DNA of 64,000 bases from Hofstenia miamia (GCA_900660155.1 CABFPE010000157.1:339542-403541); one strand, 5' to 3'. Positions 11,567-25,546 are shown, numbered from the stretch's first letter. Numbers and translations are program-made. The notes: generated by a model not told the origin, from the letters alone.

Positions 11567-12840
11567 AAAACAAAATTTGTATGAATAGTATTTAAAATAT
11601 ATTAAACTTAATGCTGTTTAAATTTTCATGCACTTAATATACAATTAGTATTCTCACATTACTTTGTTGTTTATTACATTTTGGGTCTTTATTATTGGTC
11701 TTAATAAGCAGAGCTTCTGCAATCTTAGTATTTGGTGTTGTCATTATAATACTAAAATTGCTCTTTTTGCATGATATTGATGCATCTATATTTCTGACAA
11801 TAGATTACTTGAGAGGCGTTCATTAATTGTAGTAACGAAATGGCGCTTAGGTTCCCAGATGCATTCTTCAGAATTATATTCATAAAGAGGTGAAGAAACT
11901 ATCATTTTTTTATTGTAAAATTAATAACGCAGTTCTGCAGAATATATTGCAGAATCACTTGAGATTTCAGTTATCTTGGCTTGCAGTATAGCGGTCAGAT
12001 AACATGAATAACTGGAGACAATGTATCAAAAATAGTGGTGGTATATTTTCCAATTGTTTAGCTGTTGATCTCGGGATAAGATGATTGCAGCGGGCGTACT
12101 CACACTATATTCCATTGTATTTTAGTCAAAAAAATTTAAACAATGAATTTTCTTGACATAGAAATTTATCTGAGAAAAATATTTTTTAACATAAGCCAAC
12201 ATATAACACTTCAGGAAATGAGATGCAGATTAAGAATCTGTAAACAGTCAGTTTGTGACTGGCAATTGACACTTATCTAACTCTCTGTAGCCTCTAAAAT
12301 CTGAAATGTGTTAAAATAATCTGTCCGGATCTGATACTGTATATCTGCAATCAACATGAATAGTAGTATGCTGGTATGGTACCATTCAATATCATTAAGA
12401 TGTGGAAGCCTAAAAACCTGCAAATGCGAACTTTTTCAAACCTAGTAGACAAAACTCAATGGTTCGAGCATTTCGTGTTGAAATAAGATATTTTAAAAAT
12501 ATTTTTCGAGTAGCTGTCAAAATTATATGTCTCACCATAGTGACAGCATGCAAATGCAAGGAAGGTTGTCTCTTCGCATGCAGAAAAGCTCCTTATGTAG
12601 CACTATGATGCAGGATCGACTCAACGGATTTGCGTTGATGAAATTAAATCATTACAGGCAGTCTGATATCAGTCATCATTGAGAGATTTTTTGCAAAAAA
12701 TCTTTTGGGACTGCTCACAGAAAACACTATTTACTTATTTCTATTTATACTTTTGCCTGTTTTGTACACAATGTTCCATAGAAAATAATTATTTTCCTCT
12801 CATATTTTGGACTCATGTGGTATTAATGAGTTTTCATTGG

Positions 12841-12876
<36 letters not shown>

Positions 12877-14549
12877 CATTTGCAACAAAATTGCATAAAC
12901 CTGCCAACATTGGGCTGGACATCAATCGTGGGCAATATCTCAAAATGTCTTCCCCAAACCCAAATCAAATTGCATATTTGGTACCCAACTTGACCCGAAA
13001 AAGTTATTACACATCCAACTAAACTCAACAAAACATTCTGTTGCTTGCCTTTAAGAGACTGTATTGTATGAAAATATATTTACTACGTTATCAACTGGAA
13101 GCTCATTACGCTGTCCAAACAAATGTTATCAATAAGACAGTATAATTATTTGTCATTTTATTTTATTGTCATTAATTTTATAAATGACAAAAACATATAC
13201 TTTTATAAATCAATATACTCAACAATACTCCATAATTTTATCCAATATGGCATACCTGACCTTAAGTGTAAAATTTTTACCCTAACCTGACTTGTCACGA
13301 TCCAAAATCAGCCGTGCTAAAATCGGCTACTGCTAGCCAATGTCAATCAGCAATAACAGTCCATCAAGTGTATTGCCCTGAAGTATATGAAAGAATATTA
13401 ATTGCAATGAAAGGTCGGCTATTTTTATGTTATTAAATGCAATATAGATTTGCCTTTCTATCTTGATGAAATCAAATTAATATCAAGTGTTCCAAGACTA
13501 CATATAATGTAGTTTCAGTGCAGAAAACACCCTCATGATAAAATTCAAATAATTGTGAATGAAATTAATAATCATTAGTAATATATTTTAGATTTATAGT
13601 TTTAAGTGTGATCGCAGTTAATTCTTGTACAATTTATATTCCATGTTCATCCATGTATGTAAATACTTAGTGAATTTAAATAATATACATGTCTTTTCAA
13701 ATGATTATTGAAATATTCACAGTTGAAAATCTTACATCAAATTAGCTTATGTCATAATATCACAAATTTCATCGGGCTTTTAGTAACGGGGGAAAAATTG
13801 AAAATGTCTCCTGTAAATGGATGATTTTCCTTTTAGTGTAGGTCATAGCCAAGTTTATACAAGAAATGCATGGCTATTTAGGCAAAATATTTTCTGTTCT
13901 AGTTCTATTTCTTCAAAATATTCTTAAACTCTCATCATTTATATTCATTTGATTGATAACTCAATATACAACATCTGGAAGATTTGTGCATTATCCATGA
14001 CGTACTTCAACATCAAGTCAATAACATAATTTGTGCGTAAGAACTATAATTTCATTTAACTATAACTATATTTTTCGTTTAAAATACGATTTAAGTAAGT
14101 AAAACAGAATATTCTAGTGGCATAAATGTTAACTGTTAGAGAGTTTACTCAACAAATTTTAGATAAGTTCAAATTTTAGAAAAAAATGGGATAAAGAGAA
14201 AACTTTTCTAATGCATATTTTTCTATACATTTCTGTTCGGATAGTTTTTCTGAGGCACTTTTTAGAAATATAATAATATTAATATTATTAAGCAGTCTGT
14301 TAGAGAACTACATTCTTGCATATTATATTAACCCAGATACTTACTTTACAGATACAATTTACATATTTATAAAGAATTTTTTCGAGCCATTCAAATTTTT
14401 TTCCAATTCTTAATGCTCAGCGAATCAAAAGTTCTAAAGATCAGCTATTTCTTTTTCTTAACAAAATAATTTATCCTAAACACTAACTCAGAATAATTGC
14501 TCTGCAAATGCATCTGAGGATTTGTATTTTTAAAAAACTTTCTAGAAGA
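11567..14549. other. AT-rich stretch, microsatellite, possible hAT remnants
   Basis: An (AT)n run sits at about 12844-12874 and creates several overlapping spurious frames. Two patches (12890-13010 and 13240-13390) contain GACCCG, ACCTGACC and CAGCCGTGC wording suggestive of old hAT ends, unpaired. No gene recognised. Confidence 0.4.
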
Positions 14550-14557
14550 GCCCCCAG

Positions 14558-15341
14558 CAGACTTGTCAACGAGTTGAATTTTTTAAGCTCGCCTTAAATG
14601 GGCAAGTTTTACTTTTGAGTATTTTCTGCTCGGCTTGGCTAACCACATGGAACATTTCAATGAGCCGAATTTCCTTAAAAATATTGCGCTCTCAGAAATG
14701 TTTACATAGTTCTTCCTATTATTTAATAAACAGATTGAAATATGAATACAGTCGAAAGTATAATATATTATCCCCGCTATATCAAGTAAAATTCCATGTA
14801 GCTTCAATTGTAGTTAATCGAAAAGAGGACGAGAACCACTGCATTTTCTTGATAATTACTTAAAGATAAATACTTGATCACATAAATATATTTGCAGCAG
14901 TATTTCCTATTCTAGTTTTCACAGACCAGCCTGTGATATTTTAGAATCATTTAGAAAATGAGATAGAATAGAAAAAAATTACAAAAAATTTAGAAACAAA
15001 TTAAAAATTGTACTTTTAAATCGACAAAAGCCAATCGGAGACACAAACATGCTAAGCACATTTACTGATTTTTAAACATTGAGCTCGCCACATACATAGA
15101 CACAAAATTATTATTATTGTAAATTTTATATTTAGTTCGTAGAATAATTGTAACTTTTTAGCAAATATATTGCGTTTACTCTTATAAAAAATGTATATTT
15201 ATTAATGAAGATTTATAAATATCTGCATAATCAGCAGAACTATAAATTTGTTTGGCTTAATAAGGCTGGTTTTAAACTTATTGTATATCCAATGAAGTGC
15301 TCAACCTCGGCTCGGTTCGGCTCGCCTCGTTGACAATTCTG
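14558..15341. mobile_element. Non-autonomous hAT element, 784 bp, perfect 8-bp TSD
   Basis: The left end CAGACTTGTCAACGAG (14558-14573) and the right end, read on the other strand as CAGAATTGTCAACGAG (15326-15341), differ at one of 16 positions. GCCCCCAG flanks both sides (14550-14557 and 15342-15349), a perfect 8-bp target duplication. Inside each end are short GCTCGCC/GGCTCGG/CGGCTTGG motifs, the subterminal repeats expected in hAT elements. The interior is AT-rich and has no transposase. The intact duplication suggests a fairly young insertion. Confidence 0.92.
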
Positions 15342-15429
15342 GCCCCCAGTTCCCCTAACAGTGCTTCGCGAGTTTGGCGCTCACACTAAATCTGACTATA
15401 TATCAATTTATAGTTGAAATACAGTAACA

Positions 15430-16200
15430 AATTTGGCCCTGGATCAACACCTGCATGAGAGGCCCCTTTTTAGTGATTATCCTAATGGAATAAACAATCG
15501 AAGTTGTGTTAGAATTGATGATAAACATTATCTTCCTAAATTTAATGTCGCCACATACTCAGACAACCCAAGAATTTTACACTCAATTTCGAAATCAAAT
15601 GCTCATAATGATTATAGTTTATATTATGTATCTATATAAAGAATTATTAAAATCTCTGAAAGCAAATACCTTCATCTAAGTGTAGAGAAATCAAGAGAAC
15701 TTTTATTTTTTACCCAACCTGACCTTACTTCCATAATCCTTCACTCAAAGTTAATTACTGCTGATACTGCTTGTCAACGCGAAGGTGCAATAAAAAATCT
15801 GAGTATTTATATAGGCAATAAATTATCGTTGAATCTCATTTTAAAGAATTGGTTAAAAAGTAAATTGCATAATTAGAAGTCTTTCATTCTATGTAAAATT
15901 CATACTTAAAGCTTCAATTAAGCTTTTATTCTGATCAGATATCTTAACTCACTATCTTTATGCTGCTAAAGTTTGGGTATTTTATTAAAATACCAACGAA
16001 ACATATTTAGGAAGTCTTTCAAACTGTTTTCCAAAATATTATTTATTGATAAAAATACTTATTGATAGTTAATGCAACATTCAGAAAACAATTTCAACGA
16101 TATGTTGAGAAGATTTTTAATGACTAAACCATTTGTATCAATTATCAAACAAGAAATTTTTAATGTTGAAAAAGAAATATAAGATGAAATTTCTATTAAG
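15430..16200 (+). pseudogene. CR1/Jockey-like LINE reverse transcriptase fragment
   Basis: From 15433 the plus strand reads RPLFSDYPNGI (family GPLLFxxYxNDI), then ATYSDNPRILHSISKSN (family YADDTQIL), then YLHLSVEKSRELLF (family GLxLNxxKTxxLLF) and GAIKNLSIYIGNKLSLN (family xVRNLGVxxDxxLSF), ending near 16110. The order and spacing are those of the palm and thumb of CR1/L2/Jockey-type reverse transcriptases. The YADD box has become YSDN and stops interrupt the frame, for example after YVSI near 15640. The fragment begins about 80 bp to the right of the hAT element's target duplication. I could not recognise the upstream half of this LINE to the left of the hAT. Confidence 0.65.
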
Positions 16201-16219
16201 CGCTAACAAATATCAATCC

Positions 16220-18640
16220 TATTGTCCCAAATCGATTCCAATGTTCTTTTAAAAATATTAATCTTATTGATTTTTCCCTTATGTTACTCAATTTTTTTCC
16301 TAGGTACAGAAAATAAAACCCTTTATTATTATTATTATCATATTATTATTCCCACACATTTGTATTCTAATGATGATCCTATGGCATGCTATTTATCCTT
16401 TAATTTCGTTTTCTATGTTTTATATTTTCCTATTATATGTTTCGAATGCCTGACCTATTTCCGATCAGTTCATTTCACTTGTGCTTACAAACACTCCTAC
16501 GATGAAAATTCAATTTTTTCGTTCTATCATTGTATATGTTGAGATGCTATATGAAGAATAATAAAGAATAGAAAGAAATTACTGATGTGGGCAGAGTACT
16601 CATTATTTTGAATATTGAGCATAATAATCTTCTCGGAAATAACTGTACAATTTAGCTTTAGAAAGAAAAATTTAAAAATAAATATTTTAAATGCAATTAT
16701 AATTACACCATTAGAGAAGATTACAAAACCGGTTCAATTGTTTGATAAATAAATTATATAAACATGGATAGTTCATGAATTCACATGTGCATTAACTTAT
16801 CTGATTCACTAAAATTATGTGCATAAAATACATAAGTTAAGGATCTGAAATGACTTTGGACTTATATTTTTAAATATTTCATAGTTGTAATTAATTTGAA
16901 AATGACATTTAAAAGCATACCGATTTCAAAATTAAATGTAGTCTTTGTTGTCACTAAAAATTAATACTCTTTGAATTTATTTGGGACAGCGCTCAACGAT
17001 AATTTCAAAAAGGGCTGTATTTTTGTCAAACAACACGCTGTTTTCATTCCAACGTAAGAAAATATTTAAATAATATTCACCTTGCTTCAATAATTTCTTC
17101 ATGGTTATAGTTAATTAGCATTTTTCATAATTGCAATATATTTTGTTGTACACTAAGATTCAGGTTTCAATTAAATAGCTGAAGTCTGAGGCGTTTCATT
17201 AACGTTAATAGTGTTTAAAAAAAATATAATTATTACTGAAGACAATTTACACAAATAAAATACAGCATGATTGTAAAATAACATATATAATATATATATA
17301 TATATATACAAATCGTGCAATGGCATAGCGTACTTAGCGTTAATTTGAAATATTTGCAAAGGTAAACAGCGTTAATTTTGGCATTTTTATGGATATGATA
17401 TGTTAATTAGTATATAAAACATCCATATTTTTAAGAATCTTGGATACTTATTCATCAAAATGGGAAAGAAGAACCGATTATAATTTGGGAGTGGCACCGA
17501 AATTTATGGTCACAACAGAATTTGTCAAAATATAGATTTTCATAGGAAGTGATCAGAGCAATGTTGAATTTTGCCTTTTCATCAGTCATTTAGGTAGAGC
17601 ATTGGGGTGAAAAGTGCTTCAACAAGCGTTAATGTGCTCTTAGCGTGTATATGTAAACAAAAAATACAGAGCGTTAATATATATATATATATATAGCGAT
17701 AAAATCTAAAAAATATGCATCTAATCCTAGACCATTCAATAATAAAAATTTTTTAGAATTTTCTAAACAATATCTTATGAATGAAGTTTGTTCTCAAACA
17801 TTTCAAGAGCTAAATTACTAATTAGTTTAGCATTTAAAAAAATTTTCGTTATATTTATTGGACAAAGATTTTTTAAATTTATGGCTTGCTTTGTTCGCTT
17901 TGTACTCGATATGAGAATTAGCAAAGCTTTTTTATTGAGGAGACTCAAGAAATACAATACTCTATCTTTGAGATAAAAGCTCTATTCCTCAAGAGCGGTT
18001 TCAAATGTAAATGGCCTTTAGAAACTTTCAAAATGGATTATTTTTACTTCACTAATTATTGCTAAAAAAATTATCGAAATTGTTCACACACTATTTTATA
18101 TTAAAATATTAACATAAAGTATGCATTTCGAAATACTCATGTGGATTTCTTAAATTTCTATATTTTCAAAATGTCATTTTTTAGATTTACTTAGCTTCCA
18201 TCGTATAGCACTTCAACATAATATTTTCCTAGAAATGGAAAGCATTGGTGGAACTCGTTCGTTTCTAGTAGGAATATATGGTATTGTTCTTTAATAGGAA
18301 ATGCAATGAAAATCATTTTCTATGACATTATTATTGTATATTAGCATATTATTCAAACAAGTTGATGAATATTTATTCGGTGTTTTGTTTTATAATTATT
18401 AAATTTAAGATTTATTTTTCATCCCAATTATGATTTCCCTGTAAAAGAATATATTGTTATTCATCATTTTTTATGTTCATCAGTCATATGAATTATTTTA
18501 TCCTAATGCTATTACTTTCACAAGTGCAAACTGAAGTAAGAATCTTCGTGATTATTCAGTGCTCTCGAAGATCTACTACAATTTATAACAAGGACACTGT
18601 CCTAGGTCCTGGAGGACTCGGGGATTAACCCTGCCATTCC
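16220..18640. other. AT-rich stretch with recurring GCGTTAAT motif
   Basis: No gene identified. The wording GCGTTAAT recurs at about 17337, 17368, 17626 and 17671, and a perfect 12-bp palindrome ATTAACGTTAAT lies at 17198-17209, suggesting the ends of an unidentified old element. Short (AT)n runs lie at about 17291-17308 and 17679-17694. The 106-codon frame at 16222-16542 has no recognisable content. Confidence 0.4.

Positions 18641-18643
<3 letters not shown>

Positions 18644-18691
<48 letters not shown>
18644..18691. repeat. (AT)n microsatellite, about 48 bp
   Basis: An uninterrupted AT dinucleotide run ending in GTGTGT. It generates spurious YIYIYI frames on both strands. Confidence 0.97.
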
Positions 18692-18697
<6 letters not shown>

Positions 18698-19785
18698 AAG
18701 TGTAAAGAAGCAATTGAAGCAGAAAATAAATTATAAAAAATGTCAGTTTTGTAAAGGGAACAAATCTTTTCATTGGAGGAGGTTTTCAATATTTGAAAAA
18801 ATGTGTTTAGTAAATTTATAGTTTTCTTAGTGGTTTGATTTGTCCAAATATTTTTCACTGGAACCAGAAAAATAGTAATTTAAGTTTTTTCAAATGTCAA
18901 TAACCATTGTTTTGGGCAATTTCTGTTGTTAATCGTGATAAGCAAATATTTATGGCCTTTCGAATGTAAATAGCTCTATTTTTTAAACGTCAAAAAACAA
19001 ACTTCAAATAAATTTTATTAGGAAGAAATTTAGATGTTAATCAAGTTAACTTTAAAAATATAACGTTTTTCTAATTGTGTTTCAAGAATTTGTATAGCTT
19101 TCTCATCAGTGGCCTTAGATTTTATCAAATGTAATAAATTAAACTTGAGAATTTCTTATGTTTCGCTGTGATCCGTAATTGCACATGAAAAAAATCCCAC
19201 AGTTAACAGTCACTTAAAAGGAGATGCACAAACGTTAATAGCTAAATTTCGAAAGCACATATCTCATAATTAACGCTGAATAAAATCGATGCAATTCAAC
19301 TCTAGTAGTTTCAAGAAATATTTATTGTGACATTTTCGAAAAATTGACGTGCTATACATAAACTTGTTGATATAAATTTGTACTGAAAACTAAACCATCA
19401 AACTGTTTAAGCGAAAATTTAATAAAAATGCGTACAGCATGCACTTTGAAAAGTGTAAAAATTATTGTAAAATGATTTCACTTAACAAAAGCTTTTCAAT
19501 TACTGCTAATAAATTTCGTTAAAAGAACAAAAGAAATTTTTATGATGGTAATTGTAAATGAAATTGTTTAATGGGTGTTTTTCTTAAGAATTGTTGCCTG
19601 CAATTTGTTGAAAGAAATTAGCACATTTGATAAAAACTGTTTTTCATTGATTTTAGAATGGAAGACAAAATATATTAAAGAGATAAAATAAAGTTGAAAT
19701 AATCAGCAAATATTTCGAAAGTAAAACACTGATCATCTCTCGAATGCATGCTAAATCACTAATTAGCAAAAATGAAATTTTTATG

Positions 19786-19789
<4 letters not shown>

Positions 19790-19834
<45 letters not shown>

Positions 19835-19860
19835 TATATTTTTTTTTTTTTGAAAAACTG
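19790..19860. repeat. (AT)n microsatellite plus poly-T
   Basis: About 40 bp of AT repeat, then AATATATAT and a run of T. Two apparent frames crossing it are artefacts of the repeat. Confidence 0.95.
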
Positions 19861-22800
19861 AATTTTAGTAATTTTCCAACGAATGCTTTGTTCACTAACC
19901 AAATGATCCAACACATCAAATTCAACACAGTAATTCAATGATAAAAAAACGTAGATTTTTTTGCTTGCATTGAGAAGTTTGATATTTGTCTTAATCTGAA
20001 ACTAGCTAAAAAATTTGTTTTTTATTTCATTGCGATTGGCTTGAGTGCTTACCTCATTTGTTACTTTTGTTTTTCTTTGTAATTTTTTTAACCGCTTTAG
20101 AAATTGTTGAAAAACACTTAGATTAATATTTCTAATAAGATCATTTTTCGAAATCCCTGAAACTACAGCTTAGAATTTAATGAATTTCGGCAGCATTTTT
20201 TGGAATATGATATTTAAAAAAATGCAAAATTTTAAAATGTAAATTATACGTCAGAGCAGTTTGTTTATAAATTATACATCACTCCACGCATTGGGTTTAG
20301 TTGCGGACCCTGTTGAGTAATAGTACGTTTTTTTATTATAAAATATATTGTAGAATTTCGCACAGATTTTAAGATTAGTGCACTGCGACTTCAGATTTTA
20401 TTTCGAATTTGAGTCCCAGCAACCAGGCAGTCAATTCACGAATCTCAATTAAAATTCAAGTCCAGAATATATTGTAATTCACTATAATATGTATTGCAAA
20501 AACAGCTATTGTTAATAGCTATTGTAAAAAAACGACTTTCAAACCTGTAAAAATTCTAACCAGTTAATATACACCAAAACAATTCAGCTGAGAAATCTGA
20601 TTTTCACATGATTCATACAAAGATTTAATTGCGAAATTACCACATACTAGAAATTTTTTGCTTCGCCCTGAAATGTACCAAAATTTGAATTTTTGAATCC
20701 ACCATTTGAATCCGAGTTCCAATGCAACATAGATTACGTATTCGGATTTGATTTTAAATGTTTGCGAATACTATTTATAATATACCAATTTTCCTGATGA
20801 CACACTTAGTTTTATTAGATACGAACTGTATATAATATATATATATATATATATACAAACACATTTTTATCACTCTAAATTTAGACTGATATCTTATTAC
20901 TGTTTTTCACGGCAATTACATTAAAGAACATAACTAGAATATTGTATTTATTATTTTAATCATTTATTTATGTGGTGTCCATATGACTATACACTCTTGA
21001 AACTCCTGCAAAAATGTGCTCACTCAGCTCTCACGAAATATTTTCGAGTGTTTTCTGTTTCTTGTCAAACCGCACCCACGATTCATCACATCCTACCTCA
21101 GTGTTCCTTAGTAAATTTATGATTGTCCCATCACTCCCCCATTTAACTGCAAAATCAATTATGATAAAACGGACAGTTAAACATTTCAGGTTTGTTTGAT
21201 GTGAATCACTTCTGATGCATTCCATCATGCGAAGTGCGTTTTAATATATGCTTTTGCTGAGAATTGCGATGTCATCATATGTTTTGTTTTAAATGTTCGT
21301 TTAAAATTTCTGCTAATTTTCAATTTTCTAACTAGTATAGTATCGCATGCATATGTAACGTATAGGTACATTAAAGGGCTTCCCATTATTCCGGCGAAAT
21401 TTAAAATAAAACTTAGGCTTTACTAGGATTTTTCAACCTTAACTCTTTATCATAATTTCTATTAAGGACTATATGTGTGGTTTTAAGATCAACCGATTAT
21501 AATAGCATAATGCGAGTTTTCTTAAGTTAGAATTGCTCCCGAAATAAATATAGTATTTAATACAATTTTCTACCGAATAATGACCCTAGCCATCATGTAA
21601 TTGATAATCAGTAAGCAATTTTACTTTCAGCCAAAACTTATCTATAAGCAAAGGAATCGAAGGGGATTTATACAAGACGCTGAAATGTGCAACGTTAGTC
21701 TGAAGCAACAACATGTAGAAAATTGTATTTGAATTCAATATTAATATCAAGGACTATTTTAATTTATAACTCATATGCTATAATAATCGGATGATAAGAA
21801 ACCCCCCATTTATTGTCCTTAATAGAAATTTCTGATAGAGGGTTAAGTTGAAAAAGTTTAGTAAACGTACAATTCATTTTAAATTCGCTCGGAATTATGG
21901 GACATTCTCTATATAAACTTACATATCTCAGTGTTAATATCCGGTGGGCTAACCGGGTCGATTCAATCACGAAATGTTATCAATTGTTCTGGAGGCAATC
22001 GCTCTTCAAATTTATGAAGTAATTTCAATATATTTTTTGGCTGGGAAAATATTCACCGTCTAGAAAGGTCAAACTAAGAAGGATGTCTAAAATAGGCGGG
22101 GTGGTCGCTACAGAAACAAAAGGACGACTTTGTTCAGATAAAGACATTACCGCAGGTGCGCTATCCCCAAAAGTAATGGCGGGTTAGCTTGATGGAGTCA
22201 ATTTCTGAGTTTAATACCCAATGCCCAGAAAGATATTCATTCAGAAAATGGGGGTCTTCTTAACGAATAAATAGTGGAGGAGTATTTCAATCCCCAACAA
22301 CTCCTGCAGCAAATAAATGCCAAAAACCATTTCCTATTTGCAGAGTCCAGGAAAATATGGTTTTTTGAGCTTCTAATGCTCTCAGTGAATTCATTTCCGT
22401 GTTGCCAAACTTATTCTCACTGAGTTGAAGAATACAATGGCTAACGGCACATTTGAAGCTGTTTGTAAAAGTTATTAAAATATACAGTTAATTTTGTAGT
22501 TTATGGTTTATCGAATTTACAATTACTGCTTTTTGACGTAGTACTTAACCGGTTTTGAAATATTTGCGAGTTGGTTTTAGGTTGGGTCTTCTGAAATAAC
22601 CTAGTCCTTGACAACAAATGACTGACCTGGAGACCCCATTATAATTCTGGTAAGAACCAATTAACCTTTTACCACACTAGTAAACGCTTGGAAAATATTA
22701 TCAATTCAGAAGCCATATAATTCCTAGTTTTATTGCTCTTAAATTTTTCAAGTAAATGCTTACATTTCGTAAAATAGAAATTCATAAACAGCATTCCAAA

Positions 22801-23290
22801 AGCATATAGTAATGTAGCAGTACATACCATTGAATGATTTTCATGTGCATTTATAAATGTGATGCAGTTAATTGCTAGTTTCAAGACAAATGGCAATTTT
22901 GATAAAAAACAGTAAATGCGAATTTCAGAGAACCCAGAATTTATAAGACTGATTCAATTAATTATATGCTTTCAATAGTAACTTAAAGTCCATTTTTTAT
23001 TAATTTAATACCAATAGAAATTATTGAATGGTGAAATGATGATTTCTGAAGCAGACGATACAAAATTTTAATGATTTTGGGGAAAGAAACAATGGGTAAA
23101 ATTATTGAACACAACAAATAAGGCCCTTCCTCTATTGTTACTACCATGTTTAATATTTATTTTGATAATATGATTGTTCGCATCAGAGTGAAATTGAACT
23201 ATTCGATATTTATCAACGTTAAGCTCTGTGTCTAAGAAGTGATTTTAGCAAATGTTGACAGAAAGCTACTTATCAATCCTGAATCCGGCT
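19861..23290. other. AT-rich stretch, no gene recognised
   Basis: An (AT)n run at about 20837-20854. A patch at 20390-20740 repeats GAATTTGAGTCC/TTGAATCCGAG wording and another at 22530-22650 reads GGTTGGGTC and GACTGACCTGG; both look like old hAT subterminal DNA. At 22050-22400 base composition is more balanced and a plus-strand frame reads FNPQQLLQQINAKN, which I do not recognise. Confidence 0.4.
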
Positions 23291-23295
23291 ATAGC

Positions 23296-23390
23296 ATCAA
23301 TATGAAATAGATATAGTCGGTCCTCTTCTAGCATTAAAAAAAATTATTTTAGTAATGATAGACATTGGTTTGAGACACATTAAGTGCCAA
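23296..23390 (+). mobile_element. LTR-retroelement integrase scrap (fossil)
   Basis: A short plus-strand segment reads YEIDIVGPL followed by IILVMIDIGLRHIK, resembling the start of the catalytic core of Ty3/Gypsy-type integrases (pattern D-x-x-GPL ... ILVxID). Nothing else of the element is recognisable around it. It is an old, isolated remnant and family placement is tentative. Confidence 0.35.
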
Positions 23391-23956
23391 TCCTTGCAAT
23401 TTGTTCCTAAATTTAGGTGTTTTTTTACTAATAATTTCTATAAAATTTATTTCTCTATTTCCTATTAATTAGTTATAAATTTTACTGAATTTAATGCATT
23501 CTCAATTGACAATGACAAGCATTTTTCATCGGCACATGCTATCCATTTTACTTAAATTCCAATTTCGTCTGACATCCCTTCACTTCCTAAAACACTACAT
23601 TTAAGTAAATGAGCAAACGCATCAATTAAAATATAGACAAATTTAGATTATGAAACTCGATTTACAAACAGTCATTTCTTATGAACTATATATATTTGAA
23701 TATGTAGCATAACACATTCCATCCATTAGAAGCTTTCATTTCAAATCCTGAACTCACATATTCATGCACCCACAAACTAACGATGTAATGCAGTTGTCAA
23801 TTTTTAGATGTATATTGTATGCTTGCATCAATTTCCATTACTATTTATTGCACAATAATATGGTCACTAAATTCAAATTCGTCCTATTTAACGTGTAATT
23901 AGTTTATATATTAATAAAGTATTAGGAATTATGTACACATATACATATACATGTTT

Positions 23957-23957
<1 letters not shown>

Positions 23958-23996
<39 letters not shown>
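23958..23996. repeat. (AT)n microsatellite beside a hairpin
   Basis: About 38 bp of AT repeat, ten bases to the left of the 42-bp inverted repeat. Confidence 0.95.
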
Positions 23997-23998
<2 letters not shown>

Positions 23999-24006
23999 AT
24001 GTATGT

Positions 24007-24124
24007 TTTTTATTAAAAGTATCAGCCTAACACATAAGCACATAAATACATTATATATAATATTATATATATATATATATAATATTTATGTGCTTATGTA
24101 TTGGGCTGATACTTTTAATAAAAA
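24007..24124. repeat. Hairpin with 42-bp arms and AT-rich loop
   Basis: The left arm 24007-24048 and right arm 24083-24124 are reverse complements with two mismatches. The arms contain AAAAGTATCAGCC and ATAAGCACATAAATA. The 34-nt spacer is an AT dinucleotide tract, so the whole can extrude as a cruciform or fold as a foldback element. Confidence 0.92.
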
Positions 24125-25546
24125 TCAGTTTGTTTTTCCTAAATGAAGACATATAAAGTTCATCAGGCGAGATGAGAGTATTCTAGGGTGGTCTGAGAAT
24201 GTAGGAGAAATCGCTATAACTTGGTTCCCCTTGAATTTCTCGACTCATATCAAGGTTGTAAATGGGTTTTCTCACAGTTCTTGCTAATTTTTTTTCTGAG
24301 TTAGGTTGGGTCAAGCAATAAAAGACAAACAAACAAGTATAAATGGGTTGGTTCAATGCTTCAAAACAATAAGATGATGATTGGGTAATTGAAAGCCTTT
24401 CTGCATGTAGGTTTGAAGGGAAATTAAATATTGCTTGTGTTCATTTCTCAAATTTCATAATAATAACATTGAATTGTACTACTATTATCTATTTTAAATT
24501 ATATTACATTTTACATCTTTGTTTCTCTTCAAGCATATGTATGTATACTGGTTATGAAGCAGAGGTATCCAAATTGTAGTAGGGTCAAATTTGGACACAG
24601 CATTGAGTGGGTTGAAATAAAACAAACATTAATTAAATCTTGACCCAATGCCACCTTTTCATCTCATTCGTTTCTTTTCAATCAAACGGAATTGTTTCAT
24701 GTGAAATCCCTATAAAAATGTGAATTTGAGCATGGAATTTTTACATATGTGTAGTCTTCCAGGGCAAATGATCTCAGTGATAATATTTATAAATTAAATG
24801 TTGAATTTTAATATACAAATATGATCAAAGGAAGAATGCTAATTCACATAGATTCTAATTACCTACAATTTCAAAATACAATTCAGACGGCTATGAAATA
24901 ATTAAAATCCGGTAAATTAATTGCAATTTGTGAAGTCAATCGGTTTGCAATATCCGCCGATATAGACCGTCTCAAATGGAATTAATTGTAATCGCAGTGG
25001 GCCACCACAACGAATTAGTTTAATGTCTTTTGCTTTAATATGTCTTTGTTTGATATCCAAACAGAAGAAATCGATTTTTTACATTTAAAAAGGAAATTAA
25101 TATTTAACTGCGTTAGAAGCAAGAAATCCATTCTATTGTTTGTTCAAAGTCATTAAATTTTAAACATCCACCGAATTTCACGTGGGAAACGTTTTTAAAC
25201 GAGAATCTTCCCATTACAAATTTTCCAAATTTGTAAGCAAGATTTCCTGTGATTGAATATAATAAAATTCTAGGTTTTTTTGCATTTTGCATCTATAACT
25301 TATTTAAAGTAATAAGCGTTTTTGATCCCTGCTAGAATATGCTGAAATTTAACATTGCTTCCTTACAATGTTATTGAATAGTTTTCTGATTTTGTCCTTT
25401 ACATTATTATACTTATTCTTCTTAATTGTACCTGAATTACATATAATAATGCGTTCAGTAGCATATTATTCATATTTGAATATAATTTGCAAATCAAAGT
25501 AAATAGAAAAAAAAAATTTTTGACTAAGCATTTCTTATCATTTGAA
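24125..25546. other. AT-rich stretch, nothing firm
   Basis: GGTTGGGTCAAGC at about 24305 and AGTAGGGTCAAATTTGG at about 24580 resemble hAT subterminal wording, but no terminal pairs were found. No gene recognised. Confidence 0.4.

Noticed and set aside
18576-18858. Small hydrophobic proteins with YIYIYI runs (also at 12679-13022, 19653-19941, 29722-29985, 32067-32249)
   Set aside because: Translations of AT microsatellites.
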